Below are positions 51,043-61,291 of a stretch of 64,000 nucleotides of DNA, piece after piece. The position numbers and the translations under genes are program-made. The notes beneath the pieces were generated by a model. That model ran no database searches. It saw only the letters and a program-made list of their open reading frames with translations, and was not told the origin of the DNA. The DNA is from Mucor racemosus (Eukaryota > Mucoromycota > Mucoromycetes > Mucorales > Mucoraceae). Position 1 is the first letter of the stretch; the number at the start of each line of letters is the position of its first letter. The stretch is taken from NCBI GenBank assembly GCA_027405735.1, contig JAPEHQ010000004.1, forward strand, positions 1,240,001-1,304,000, read 5' to 3'.

Positions 51043-52527
51043 TTATTTTGTATTGTTTTCTGAATTTGACCACCATTTTGATAAAAACCCTCGATTGTTT
51101 GTTGCAGTTGTTGAAGAGGAAGATGGAATATAATCCATATCAATACTTTTACGAGATAATCCCTCCATGCTCTTTTTAGCTAATTGCGACAAACTATCTA
51201 AACTAGGTCTAAAGTCGAGACTACTTCTACGTTGGTTATTTTCAAGCGATGGTCTACCAATAGGATAAATATCAACTGATTTTCTACCACTGCTAAACCA
51301 GGTTTTCTTTGGTTTAAGTTGCTCTACATCAGGTCTATCATCATATAAAGAAGGTCTTGGTGTTTCTTCATCTAAATCGTCATCTATTTCAATTACATTT
51401 CCATTTTCATCATCTTGCAATGAGATACTATTAGCAGCCATAGCATTCATTAAAGCAGTTGTACGCAAGTGACCACCATCTGAGCTGCATCTTTTTAAAG
51501 GGGTTGAATCTAAACAAGGACGTATTATACTATGAGAAGAGTCAAGAGACGCACGACCAATGATTTTATTTTCATCCAAATCATGATTTGAGAAAAAAGC
51601 GCTTGGCGTTATAGAAGGAGAAGCAAGGCCAAATGCTCTTCTTTCAAGCGAAGTTAAATAATTCTCATCATCGTAATGATTTACAACACCATAACTGTAG
51701 TAATCTTGTTGTAATTCGTCAGCAGAAGGTCGCGGTGTATTTAAACTGTGTCTTGGAGGCGGTAAAGTAGATATATCTGGTATATGTAATTGATGTTCAA
51801 ATACGCTTGGTAAACTAGGTCTTCGTAGTCTGTCCGCTTTAGCTTGTTGTTGCTTTTGTTGTTGTTGTTGCTGATATAGAGATGCATCCATCGATCGACG
51901 ACCTACTTCTGCAACATGCTTTCCTTCTTGTAATCCTTTTAGCATTATCTGCATTGATCCAAACGTCTCTAATAGTTTAACTATCTCCACGTGATGTTTT
52001 GCTGCAGCTACATCAACTGGCCGAGACCCATATTTATCCTTGACATTGATCTTGGCTCCATTTCTAAGTAATAAATCGACAATTTTTGTGCATCCATTCG
52101 CACAGGCAACATGTAAAGCTGTTGATCCTGTAGCGCCAGCAACTGCTTGAGATTTATCTGCACTATGCTTTTTTGACCATCTATTTTATATATACATAAA
52201 TATACTTGATAATCAATTCTCTTTTGTAAAATACACACCTTTGTGCATTGACATCAGCTCCTCTATCTATAAGATATTGAACAACAGCAATATGATTTTC
52301 ATTTATACAAGCTAATTGTAGCGGCATGTAACCATTAACAACTGAATCAATGTGCGCCCCATGATCAAGAGCAAACTTGACAAGGCCTTTATGATTATTT
52401 TCATTATTTAGTCGTTAGTTGCCGAGAGTTTTATTTATTTCCACAACTTACCAACATTTCCATTCATGGCTGCACCGTGCAAACCAAGTGAATAATCCTT
52501 TGTTTTATCTTTTTTTCCTTCATACAT
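51043..52527 (-). CDS. Ankyrin-repeat protein with Ser-rich tail
   Basis: There are three exons: 52527-52452, 52386-52239 and 52180-51043, giving 453 aa. Four ankyrin repeats occupy about residues 10-150 (YSLGLHGAAMNGNVGLVKFA, MPLQLACINENHIAVVQYLI, TALHVACANGCTKIVDLLLR, RPVDVAAAKHHVEIVKLLE). Such repeats mediate protein binding. The remaining 300 residues are Ser/Arg/Pro-rich with recurring R-x-S-x/RxSLD motifs (GRRSMD, GRASLDS, RRSSLDFRPSLDSL, RKSIDMD), candidate kinase sites, plus a glutamine tract. It ends GFLSKWWSNSENNTK. It converges tail to tail with the WDR5-like gene, 138 bases away. The ankyrin set resembles fungal signalling adaptors; no specific orthologue is claimed. Confidence 0.85.
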
Positions 52528-53694
52528 GTTGTATAAACTATTTACTTATATTTTTATATTAGACAAAAGGAAAAAAAGAAAGAAAGAAAAGGCATTTATA
52601 AATAATACTCACTAAAGAAAAGGGGAAAATTTCGGGGGTTGTAAAAACAATTATTGTTACTACCACTAGTAGTATCAAACGACGGAATAGAAGGAGTGAA
52701 TAAAGGGGATTGTGCTTTAATGTCTGTGATTTCACTTTTTCCTTGGTAAAAAAAAAAGAAAAAGAAAAAAGATGAGAGCTATAAAAAGAACGTTTCTCTA
52801 TTGCCAAGTATTCACACCTTGCTCAGCATATAATAATGATACCATAATTTTTTTTAATAGATACGTTTCATGTTACTAAATTTAAAATGTGTCAAGATTT
52901 TTATAATGGTCTTGTTACTCGTGTTCCATCACTTTAAATAAAAAAAAAATACATAATTCTCCAAAATCAAGTATCTCCATACTACAATGTTTTCTTGCTC
53001 ATCACTTTTTACATGAATTTTGTTGTTTGGAATGCTTCAAAATGTCAATCATCAAACTTATTTTCGGAATTTGAACCTTGAAAGGAAATTTCAGGTACAC
53101 ATTTTAGTATCCATGGCAACCGAATTACAGTAAAAAATAACTCCCCCATTAAAAACCTATTTGCTTAACACATCAACCTGTAAATCATTTTAAAGAATCG
53201 CAAAAAACACATAATCCCTCATTTGATTTTATGTTACACACAATAAAATAGTGAGTATGACAAATTATTGCAATTTCTCAATCTAAATTAAGATAAATGC
53301 CAATGTCTGTTTTTATTTCCATCCTTGCGTATCTTGGTCAACAAGTAAGTAAATAAGGGTTATCAAGAATATAATGGATATGAATATATCACTTTATTAA
53401 AAATGACACAAGTAATAAAATACAGTGTTTGAATCCAAAGGGGACCAAAAACAAGGAGAGGCTGAGGAAATAATTTGAGGCAGAAGCTAAGCGACTGTTG
53501 AATCTATATACTGTAAAAACCTATTGTAAGAAAATTGATTAACTGTCCATGAACTATTCTTCGACTCATTCTGGTGCGTTAGCAATTGAGACGCTTTCTT
53601 CAAAAACTATCCACACCATGTAAGAATGCAAGTAGCTAACAAGTTAAACGGAATCGTCAATGTCATTCACTGCTGAAATTTCAAATAAAAATTT
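52528..53694. other. Intergenic, nothing recognised
   Basis: No supported gene in about 1.1 kb; A/T runs and short frames only. Confidence 0.45.
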
Positions 53695-53960
53695 GACAGA
53701 ATACCTGAGATGCCACAGTTAAATATGGCCTTTATTGTATTCATTTACCATGCTTCATATTTTAGAATAAACTTTAAACATTCGAGTTCACTTTCTCACT
53801 GCTTGAAGGTCGAAATTTTGCTACAGTATTCCAAGTCGAAAAAATAAATGGAAGCCCAAATTTATCGTTCGCCAAATTGGAGGTTTTGAAGATCCAAGTT
53901 GGTTTCTTAACGTGGAAATAAAAAGTTGAATGGTACTGGATTTGAGATCGCTTGTACTAA
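53695..53960 (+). repeat. Fragment of the diverged repeat subfamily
   Basis: The block AATATGGCCTTTATTG..TTCATTTACCATGCTTCATATTTTAG and CACTGCTTGAAGGTCGAAAT matches the subfamily at 17055-17200 more closely than the main family. It is truncated on both sides. Confidence 0.5.
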
Positions 53961-54260
53961 AAAATATGCAAAGACAGTTGTAAAAGTATCCTGATTTTCA
54001 AATATTAACAAATTAAAATATAAGCAAAACTTAAAAAAGACATAAATGAAATCAACAACAAAGGGGAATGCATATAGAGAAATATGGAAAAGAAAAGATT
54101 AGTGCATTGCTATAAATACTCTTTCAGATCCTATAAAAAAAATGCCTCTATATCTAACCATGAACGTAAAGTATAAACTTGATTTACTACAGCGAGACTA
54201 TCATCAACAAAAGAAGGTACAAAGAATTAAGAAGACCAAAATTCCTCGATCAAGTGTGTT

Positions 54261-54759
54261 CTAATGAACAGAGATTTATCAATTAAGGTCAAAGATGCAA
54301 CACCATTGCATTTCTTGGTGATAGGAAATAATCAGTTGGATCACGAATCAAAAGGTTCAAAAAGTACGGTAGCAAATGGAAACCTCATAATCACTCAAGA
54401 TACATCTCAACAATCATTACTATCTAATGAGTTTAATACATTACAAGCCTGTGTTTATTGTTTCCGTAAAACTACTAATCCTGTGCATATTGTTGATAAT
54501 ACATTGTAAACCAATAATGAAAAATCTGTGCACAAATCCAGCATGCATCTTGGTCAAATCAGGCTCCTCCCACAAAGGGAGAGATGCCATATCTTCTCTT
54601 GCAATTGGCTTGTCAGGCTTATCGTACCTTGCGCTTGATGTTCCCTTCCCTCCATTCAATCCTAGCGTCGGTCACCATCGCACCCACTTTATCAATATCG
54701 TCACTACCTTCCTTAAAAGAAGCGTAGTACGGCTGGAGTTCGATGAACTTAATACTTAA
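54261..54759 (+). pseudogene. Frameshifted zinc-ribbon-like gene remnant
   Basis: Two overlapping frames make one interrupted protein. The first (54264-54509) ends with LQACVYCFRKTTNPVHIVDN. The second supplies KNLCTNPACILVKSGSSHKG then RDAISSLAIGLSGLSYL. Together they give C-x2-C ... C-x4-C, a zinc-ribbon-like layout followed by a conserved-looking RDAxSSLAIG segment. A +1/-1 shift near 54510 is needed. I recall similar arrangements in Mucorales repeat-borne proteins but do not name a family. The last codons run to 54759. Confidence 0.4.
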
Positions 54760-55169
54760 GGTATACTGGCTTATAAATTATTTTCACTTCAACTTATACT
54801 AACTCTGCTGCTTGGATCCTTTTTTATTTTACCTTGTCTTTTTGGTATGTGTTCTCATCCTTTTTTATTAAACAAGTTTTACTAACTTCACTTTTTTTTG
54901 GAAACACAAATGCTATTTACCGTTCATCATATAGATTCAAATCAAGTATAGGATATTGTCTGGAATACATCACACATATCACCTTTTACATTCTACAGTG
55001 TAATTTAACATGTAAAACTGTAAATTCATTACTTTTATTTAATGAAAATCTCAAGTACACTTGCATAATTTACATTTTATATAGTGCGTACTTAAAAGTA
55101 TATACCAAATTATTCTACAAAACCAGACACACAAATGCTTATTACAAATATAAAACTATATTTTTATTA
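54760..55169. other. Intergenic, nothing recognised
   Basis: AT-rich 3' flank of the inverted F-box paralogue. The 114-codon frame at 54834-55178 is compositionally AT-driven and not supported. Confidence 0.5.
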
Positions 55170-56501
55170 TTACAATAATGTCTGACTAAAATTACTTCGG
55201 CTATTGTATAAGCGTAAACTTGCAAGGGGGAATGCTGTTTCAATCCTAATAATATAAGCATTTCTTCTACCTCTTAAGTTTCTTATAGCGTTGTCATTCA
55301 TTCCTGGCCTATCCCTAAAGAGACTGGTGTTAACAAGCATGATTCTTTTGTAGAACCATCTGTCTTCATGTGTCGTGGTATTGTAAAGTTCCACATATAA
55401 TTGTCGTTCAAATCTGTTTTGTTGGACAAGTCTGCAGAAATCTATAGAAATGTTCAAGTTATTGGCCTCACCAACTGGAATAATGATGTTGTTATTTCTT
55501 GATTGCATGCCACCAAAAGCACAATCCTTAACGTCAATGTGTGTGAGTCGGGGAAACCATCGAGCCAAAGAAAGGAACAAACGTGTATCCAATCTATCTA
55601 ACCCTTGATATCTAAGTCGTCTTAGGGGAAGTCTTATATTTTCCAAGTCAAACATTAAATCCAATAATTGATTTACATTGATGGGGCCATACAGGGTCAA
55701 ATCGAACAAATTTCCCAAGGCATTAAACATTTCACGGATACAGCAGCGAGCAGGAATTCTGAGAATATTAAGCATTGGTTCTAGATTAAGTGGTTCACCT
55801 TCCATGTTGATTTCAAATAAATTATTGTCTTGACCGTTGGTGAATGATTTAATGTCCAACTCCAGTAATAATGGACGAGCTCTGAGTATTTGCTCGAATG
55901 TGATAGGAATGGGTACTGTAGGATGAAGGACTAATTTCTCCAGAAGATTGAAACTAGCAATAAAACCTTCAAGATCTGCAGCAACGGCTCTAGGGTGAAG
56001 AACTGCTCTTGTTATCCAGAAATTTAATTCACGAATGCTATTGCGGCATCTTTGTACGACATCCAAATAATCCAAGTTCACCATTGCAATGAAATCAGGA
56101 ACGTCAATTCTTCGCAAACTTCGTAAATCCATACGTTCAAAATGTTCAGCAAATATACCAAAGTACCAAAAAGCCCCTGCACCTCTAAACGTCAAATCTT
56201 GTACATTGGGACAAGCACGGAACCAGTCAATCCACATTGCGGGCAGTATCTCATGTGTATTAGGTAAATTAATATTCAAGCGATGCACACGTTGATATCC
56301 TGGCCTGATGTGGCTATCAGTATAGCGAATGAACTCACGAACCTCTTGAACACCATTCAACTGCCAGTCTCGAGAAAAAGAGGCGCATGCTGTTCGAAGC
56401 CATGCACGAGACACACATGACATGATGAAGATCTCTCTTAAAGTGAGAGTGCTGATTATAATGCTTCTCACAACTTCATCAATAGAGCCAATATTAGACA
56501 T
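55170..56501 (-). CDS. F-box/LRR-like protein, paralogue 2 (inverted)
   Basis: This is a single exon of 443 aa, collinear with the protein at 42764-44086 along its full length. The N-terminus VRSIIISTLTLREIFIMSCV then SRAWLRTA is a better F-box match than in paralogue 1 (L..I...VSR.W), supporting the name. Shared blocks include DWQLNGVQEVREFIRY, CRNSIRELNFWITR, LLELDIKSFTNGQ, LRIPARCCIREMF, NLFDLTLYG and the final LRLYNSRSNFSQ. Paralogue 2 lacks the strongly basic C-terminal stretch of paralogue 1. The two genes diverge from the same ancestral gene and face opposite directions 11 kb apart. Confidence 0.7.
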   Translation of the reverse strand: MSNIGSIDEVVRSIIISTLTLREIFIMSCVSRAWLRTACASFSRDWQLNGVQEVREFIRYTDSHIRPGYQRVHRLNINLPNTHEILPAMWIDWFRACPNVQDLTFRGAGAFWYFGIFAEHFERMDLRSLRRIDVPDFIAMVNLDYLDVVQRCRNSIRELNFWITRAVLHPRAVAADLEGFIASFNLLEKLVLHPTVPIPITFEQILRARPLLLELDIKSFTNGQDNNLFEINMEGEPLNLEPMLNILRIPARCCIREMFNALGNLFDLTLYGPINVNQLLDLMFDLENIRLPLRRLRYQGLDRLDTRLFLSLARWFPRLTHIDVKDCAFGGMQSRNNNIIIPVGEANNLNISIDFCRLVQQNRFERQLYVELYNTTTHEDRWFYKRIMLVNTSLFRDRPGMNDNAIRNLRGRRNAYIIRIETAFPLASLRLYNSRSNFSQTLL

Positions 56502-57140
56502 TTTGAAATATTAAAAAAAAATAAGGATAAAATAAATAACAATTTGTATCAGTAAAGTGTCCTTTTTATACAAATTCTGATGGGTCTAGTTTTAGTAATT
56601 CGGTTTCATTGATTGATTATTTCTTCTAATGACAAAGGGGTAAACATAATCAGCCATCCTATCAATTTGTTGCCAGCCTTATTTTTACTTTGAACAATAC
56701 AACCTAATTTAAGAGCTTGTTAGAGCCTTGTTCTCAATATTGTATTGTGCGCATAGTTATAGCTTTCAATTGGGGTTGATTCTTATATAAAAGAAGTGTA
56801 AATTTGTATTTATCAATGGATTGATCACATTACTGATAAGTTTTTATACTTTTTGATTTGTGCCATCTCATTTTTATGATTTGAAACAAAACATATCACA
56901 ATATTGTCATGCACATACATTTACTACAATATTTACGCATATCCGTCAGTACTTTACAGGCTAAATGTGGTATTCATTATATCCTTCTAACGCAATTTAA
57001 GGGGTTTTTTGCAACCAGCCTTCTGTTTTTAGATTCTCACAACATTGTCTTTTTTATCATTCGTAGCTCACAAATAAACATATTAAATCGTATTTTCGTA
57101 CCAGAAACTGCACTCTATGCAGCTTTGCTACAAGATGCAC
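56502..57140 (-). promoter_or_regulatory. Upstream block shared with F-box paralogue 1
   Basis: Read on the minus strand this matches 42250-42763 in order, including AGAAATAATCAATCAATGAA, GATACAAATTGTTATTTATT and the AACCCCTTAAATT block near 57000. It marks the outer extent of the duplicated segment near 57140. Confidence 0.65.
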
Positions 57141-58487
57141 CGCTCATAAACTGAGCATATGAAGTGCAAGAGCATTTTTTTTTTTAGAATTTTTACATGT
57201 TTTACATAGTAAACTTATATAAATTCGACTCAATATTCACTGAACAATTTAACATATTTGTTTTATTTATAGTGTATTGATGACTATTTAAATTATATAT
57301 CTATATTTTTATAAATATCTACAGTAACAAGCTTGAATCAAGTGGGTACAGCATCATAAATTCTTGAAAAAGTTCTCAAGTATTATAAAATCTCTTATTT
57401 TTAAGACTCACAAAGCTTATAAGTGGAATATTAATTTTAAAAATTATTCTTGTCCAGATCATCAATTTTGACATTTCTTAATTTTTTTTTTCTGATTTTG
57501 CAAATTTAGAGTTAATTATACTTCCAATTATAAAAACAAAAAATATACACATATACAACATTTAGCGCTCTATTTGCTCAATAAAAAATAACAGATCTTT
57601 TTATTGCAAAATATTACATGAAAATCCTTTAACCAAAAACCCGTTTTTGGGACAAAAGTACAAAGTTTTATTACTGAACGTTTAATATAAAGCTTTTATA
57701 AAATAAGTATTAGTTATAGCTACAATTTTCTCTCACAATGTAGTATATTTAAACGTTGATTTTGGTATCAAAATTTGATTTTTCTGTTTTTTGATCAAAA
57801 TCATGAGTGTTGGTAAGGATAAAATGAGCCCCGAAAATGTCCGCTACAAAATCTGAGTTTTCAGACCGTACATATTTAAATACAAAAAAAAGTCGAAAAA
57901 AAAAACGCTTTTTTATCTAAAACTTAGAAATACCATAATATAAGAGGAGACTTAGCCGTCCAATCTTGCTATGCTCAATTACAGCATCGCTCTGCAGGCT
58001 CGCTTTTGCAATTTTTTAATAAATGTATGATATAACAGACGGTTTTCCTAATAGAAAAATGTATATTTCTACAGTAACAGATATTCCCTATTTTGTTTGG
58101 TTTATGGTTCATGCACTATAATTCTGCTTTTACATTGACTGAAATGAGCAATTTAGCAGGGTGTTAAACGCGCTAAATAATGTAAAGCCTTGAAAATCCT
58201 TTTCTACGTGTGTTGCATCTCTCTTTTTGTTTTTATATTATTCCAAGGATATATTCACAGTTTGATAAAGCATATCAGACTATCAAGCTGGTATTCTTTT
58301 CTTGTACCTGAAAGCGCATTCTAATACTGTAAAAGGGACTAGTGTTTTTAATATAGGTAGCAGTCGTTATATTAGAGACTGATCTTTTCATTTAACCGCA
58401 TTTTAAGATCAAATATCATTATTTATTACTGTATTGTTGGATGTATTTCTTGATTACCAGATCAAATCGAAGGCAATAATATTTATA
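57141..58487. other. Gene-poor stretch, no supported gene
   Basis: About 1.3 kb of AT-rich DNA with repeated T/A runs and no recognised gene. It may be old repeat sequence but I could not align it to the families in this window. Confidence 0.35.
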
Positions 58488-58699
58488 CAGTGAGTCGCAA
58501 AACCCTTTCAATGATTTGGAAATTTGAATGAAAATAACCATAACTTTCTCAGTTTTAATCGGAGATACACTAAATTTCTATTTTAAGTAATTCGAACGTT
58601 TTTAAATTATTTTCAAAAAGTCCGATATAATTAATTAAAGTTCCGCAAAAACTATGCAAGTTTAAAAAAAGGTACATCATTGAAAGGGTTTTGCACGCA
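58488..58699. repeat. Left 212-bp TIR
   Basis: The outer end has GCAAAACCCTTTCAATGAT, and the same 19 bp occurs inverted at the inner end of this TIR (about 58677-58695). Each TIR can therefore fold on itself, giving four candidate transposase-binding sites in the element. Confidence 0.85.
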
Positions 58700-58734
58700 T
58701 TATCAAAAAAAAATTGAAGCTTATTTAAATGCAG

Positions 58735-59768
58735 TCAATAATCAATACCGTAACCTTTTGCTTTAATACAAGCTTTTACACAGTGAGGCATACTCGAAAT
58801 AACTTTTTGATATTCCCCAACTGTTATGTTGTCATACCAAATCTCTTGAGTTCTGTCCCAAATATCATTCATCCCTTTTGGGGATGTATCGTATTCGTTT
58901 AGGCGAATTTTCAATAACCTCCACATATTTTCAATGGTATTAAGGTCTGGGAATTGCGCTGGCCATAACATCACTTCATATTTTTTTGATTTGAAGTCTT
59001 CTTTCATTAAATTAGAGGTGTGCTTAGAATCGTTGTCTTGTTGAAGGATAACCTAATTACGACGCAACTTCAATTTTTGACACATATCGTCAATGGATTT
59101 CTCCAAATCATCATCAATAATAGTTCTGTATAGGTTGGAGTTCATATTACCTTCGACCTTGGACAACCAAACGACACCAGACCAAGAAATAGAGCTCCAA
59201 AACATGATACGACCATCTCCATTTTTTCTTGTTTTTTGGTATGCTTAGGTTTTATCTCCTCGCTGTCTCTTTTCCAGCACCAAATTCGATCATTCGAGTT
59301 AAAACGATTAATTCTAGCCTCATCAGTAGATATAACACGCTTTCAGTCATCCAAAGTCCAATCAATTCGGTTTTTACATCAGCGGAGGCGATCCTTTGCA
59401 TTTTTATCACTAATTTCTGGCTTTTTTATCTTAGGTAATGCGCCTAAACCATTATCCCGAAGAGCCCTAGTACAGTATTCGCACTGCCATTAACGTGTAC
59501 ATTACGATGAAGCTCTTTTTTGGCTTGTACCGCATTATCCAAGCCATCTTTGGTGATTTTATGGACACAATATCTCATATCCGCAGTAGTCAGCTTAGAT
59601 GGTGGTCTCCTTTAAGTTTTTCTCGGTCAGGACAGGACTTTTTTCCAATACGACATACTGTGGCTTAACTAACAGCTACATGACGAGCAATTTCCGATAC
59701 GGTATGGCCTGAATTTAACAGAGAGATACAGTAACGTCATTACGTTTGGCATCCGATACAGTTCTCAT
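58735..59768 (-). pseudogene. Decayed Tc1-like transposase (DDE)
   Basis: On the minus strand the reading starts MRTVSDAKRNDVTVSL at 59768. It has several stops and frame changes, then shows ISTDEARINRFNSND (first Asp), QQDNDSKHTSNLMKEDF (second Asp, near 59018) and a final open stretch of 90 codons. That stretch carries LWPAQFPDLNTIENMWRLLK (Glu) and IWYDNITVGEYQKVISSMP. The order and spacing are those of Tc1-family DD34E transposases. Several nonsense codons make it inactive. Confidence 0.85.
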
Positions 59769-59916
59769 CTTGATGATTTTGCTTGAAACTACTAGTAAAA
59801 AAGGCAGGGTAAAATTTGAAAAACATCTCATATATTTTCCGCATATTTCTCTGTATCATAAGATATCCAGCGTTAATGTACAAGTTAGGGGTTACAAAAT
59901 TGTAATTTTAAGCCTG

Positions 59917-60128
59917 TGCGTGCAAAACCCTTTCAATGATGTACCTTTTTTTAAACTTGCATAGTTTTTGCGGAACTTTAATTAATTATATCGGACTTTT
60001 TGAAAATAATTTAAAAACGTTCGAATTACTTAAAATAGAAATTTAGTGTATCTCCGATTAAAACTGAGAAAGTTATGGTTATTTTCATTCAAATTTCCAA
60101 ATCATTGAAAGGGTTTTGCGACTCACTG
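59917..60128. repeat. Right 212-bp TIR
   Basis: Reverse complement of the left TIR with no mismatch that I could find by eye, including the same run of 7 T/A. Confidence 0.85.
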
Positions 60129-60130
60129 TA

Positions 60131-61291
60131 TCTACTCAATAAAAAGCTAGAACTGGCTATAAACCCACGAAATGTTCCAGAAAAGTGATAAAATTTCAAA
60201 TGATATAGATACAAAAAAAAAGAAAGAATAATCTAATGTTTTATCTAGTAACCATAGTTTCGATCGTAGCTACTGTATACTTGAAAACAAATCTTTTTAC
60301 AGCTGACAATCGTAAATAAACTAAAATAGTAAGTTTAAAGAAGGTTAATTTGCTTAAATTTTATGAGAGATAAAGTAATATATATAACCTTAGATTTGGC
60401 TTGGATCTTGCATAAAAAGTTAAGCAGTAAGTGTTATTTAAGTTTATGCTCGAGCAAAAACTATTGTTGCTGTAAACATTATAATAATAGCTATAAACAT
60501 ATTTACAAATGATGATTATAATCGTAAATATATTGGCTCTTGCATGTATTGCTCTACATCAACAACGTACTACTGAATTGTTGTATTGTCTATAATCTAT
60601 ATTAATAAAAGCAAATGTAACTTACAAACACATTATTCCAGTGAAAAATGCAACGGAATTTTGAGAACGGCACGATGCTCATGTACAAACCAATCTGTGC
60701 CCATACGATCAGCTGATTATGCTCAAGGCCAGGTTTTACTATTATGCACGAACAGAAATAATGATATCCTTATGGACAATTTTATTATTATGCACACATG
60801 GTATTAATGTCATGCACACGGACAAAATTTATAATTCTGCACATACGTGCTTTTCGTTATGTTCATGTGCAGTTTCTTTTGTTGTGCCCATGTGCATATT
60901 GTTATTTTTTTAGTCATTATTCAGTGGGAGCAACAACTCATTAGGCTATAATATACAGCCAACCTGGGCAAAAAAAAATTATCTTGTGCAGCATAGGTCG
61001 GCCATAGTGCTTTTATATATAAATCCTTTAAATTTGTGATTTTATGGATTTTTTTTTTGAATCCGGTTGTATCATCTTATACTTTTCAAGTTAAATCCGT
61101 TATTAGGCTAATGATGTTGTAGGTTGTGTTATGTGAATACTCATCATCATAGGTCTCACATCCAAGGTCACAGTCTATAACTAGTGTTACAGTAAATCAA
61201 TGCAGATCATTGACTTACATCATATTCTTAGATAGTAAAACCTTAGTAATATAGTTATAATTAATGTGAATAAATACATCCAAAAGATGTA
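60131..61291. other. Intergenic with a cluster of ATGCACA-like words
   Basis: No supported gene. Between 60695 and 60900 the words ATGCAC, TGCACA and GTGCAT recur many times. A short frame at 60586-60807 runs through this and is not convincing as a gene. Confidence 0.35.

Larger units (their letters stand above)
58488..60128 (-). mobile_element. Tc1/mariner-like transposon with 212-bp TIRs
   Basis: The element starts CAGTGAGTCGCAAAACCC at 58488 and ends with its reverse complement at 60128, flanked by TA on both sides (58486-58487, 60129-60130), the Tc1/mariner target. The TIRs (58488-58699 and 59917-60128) look identical over 212 bp. The interior encodes a decayed minus-strand transposase. 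Total length is 1641 bp. Confidence 0.9.

Noticed and set aside
54834..55178. 114-codon frame rich in Ile, Tyr, Phe and Leu
   Set aside because: Composition is that of translated AT-rich DNA and it overlaps the 3' end of the inverted F-box gene.
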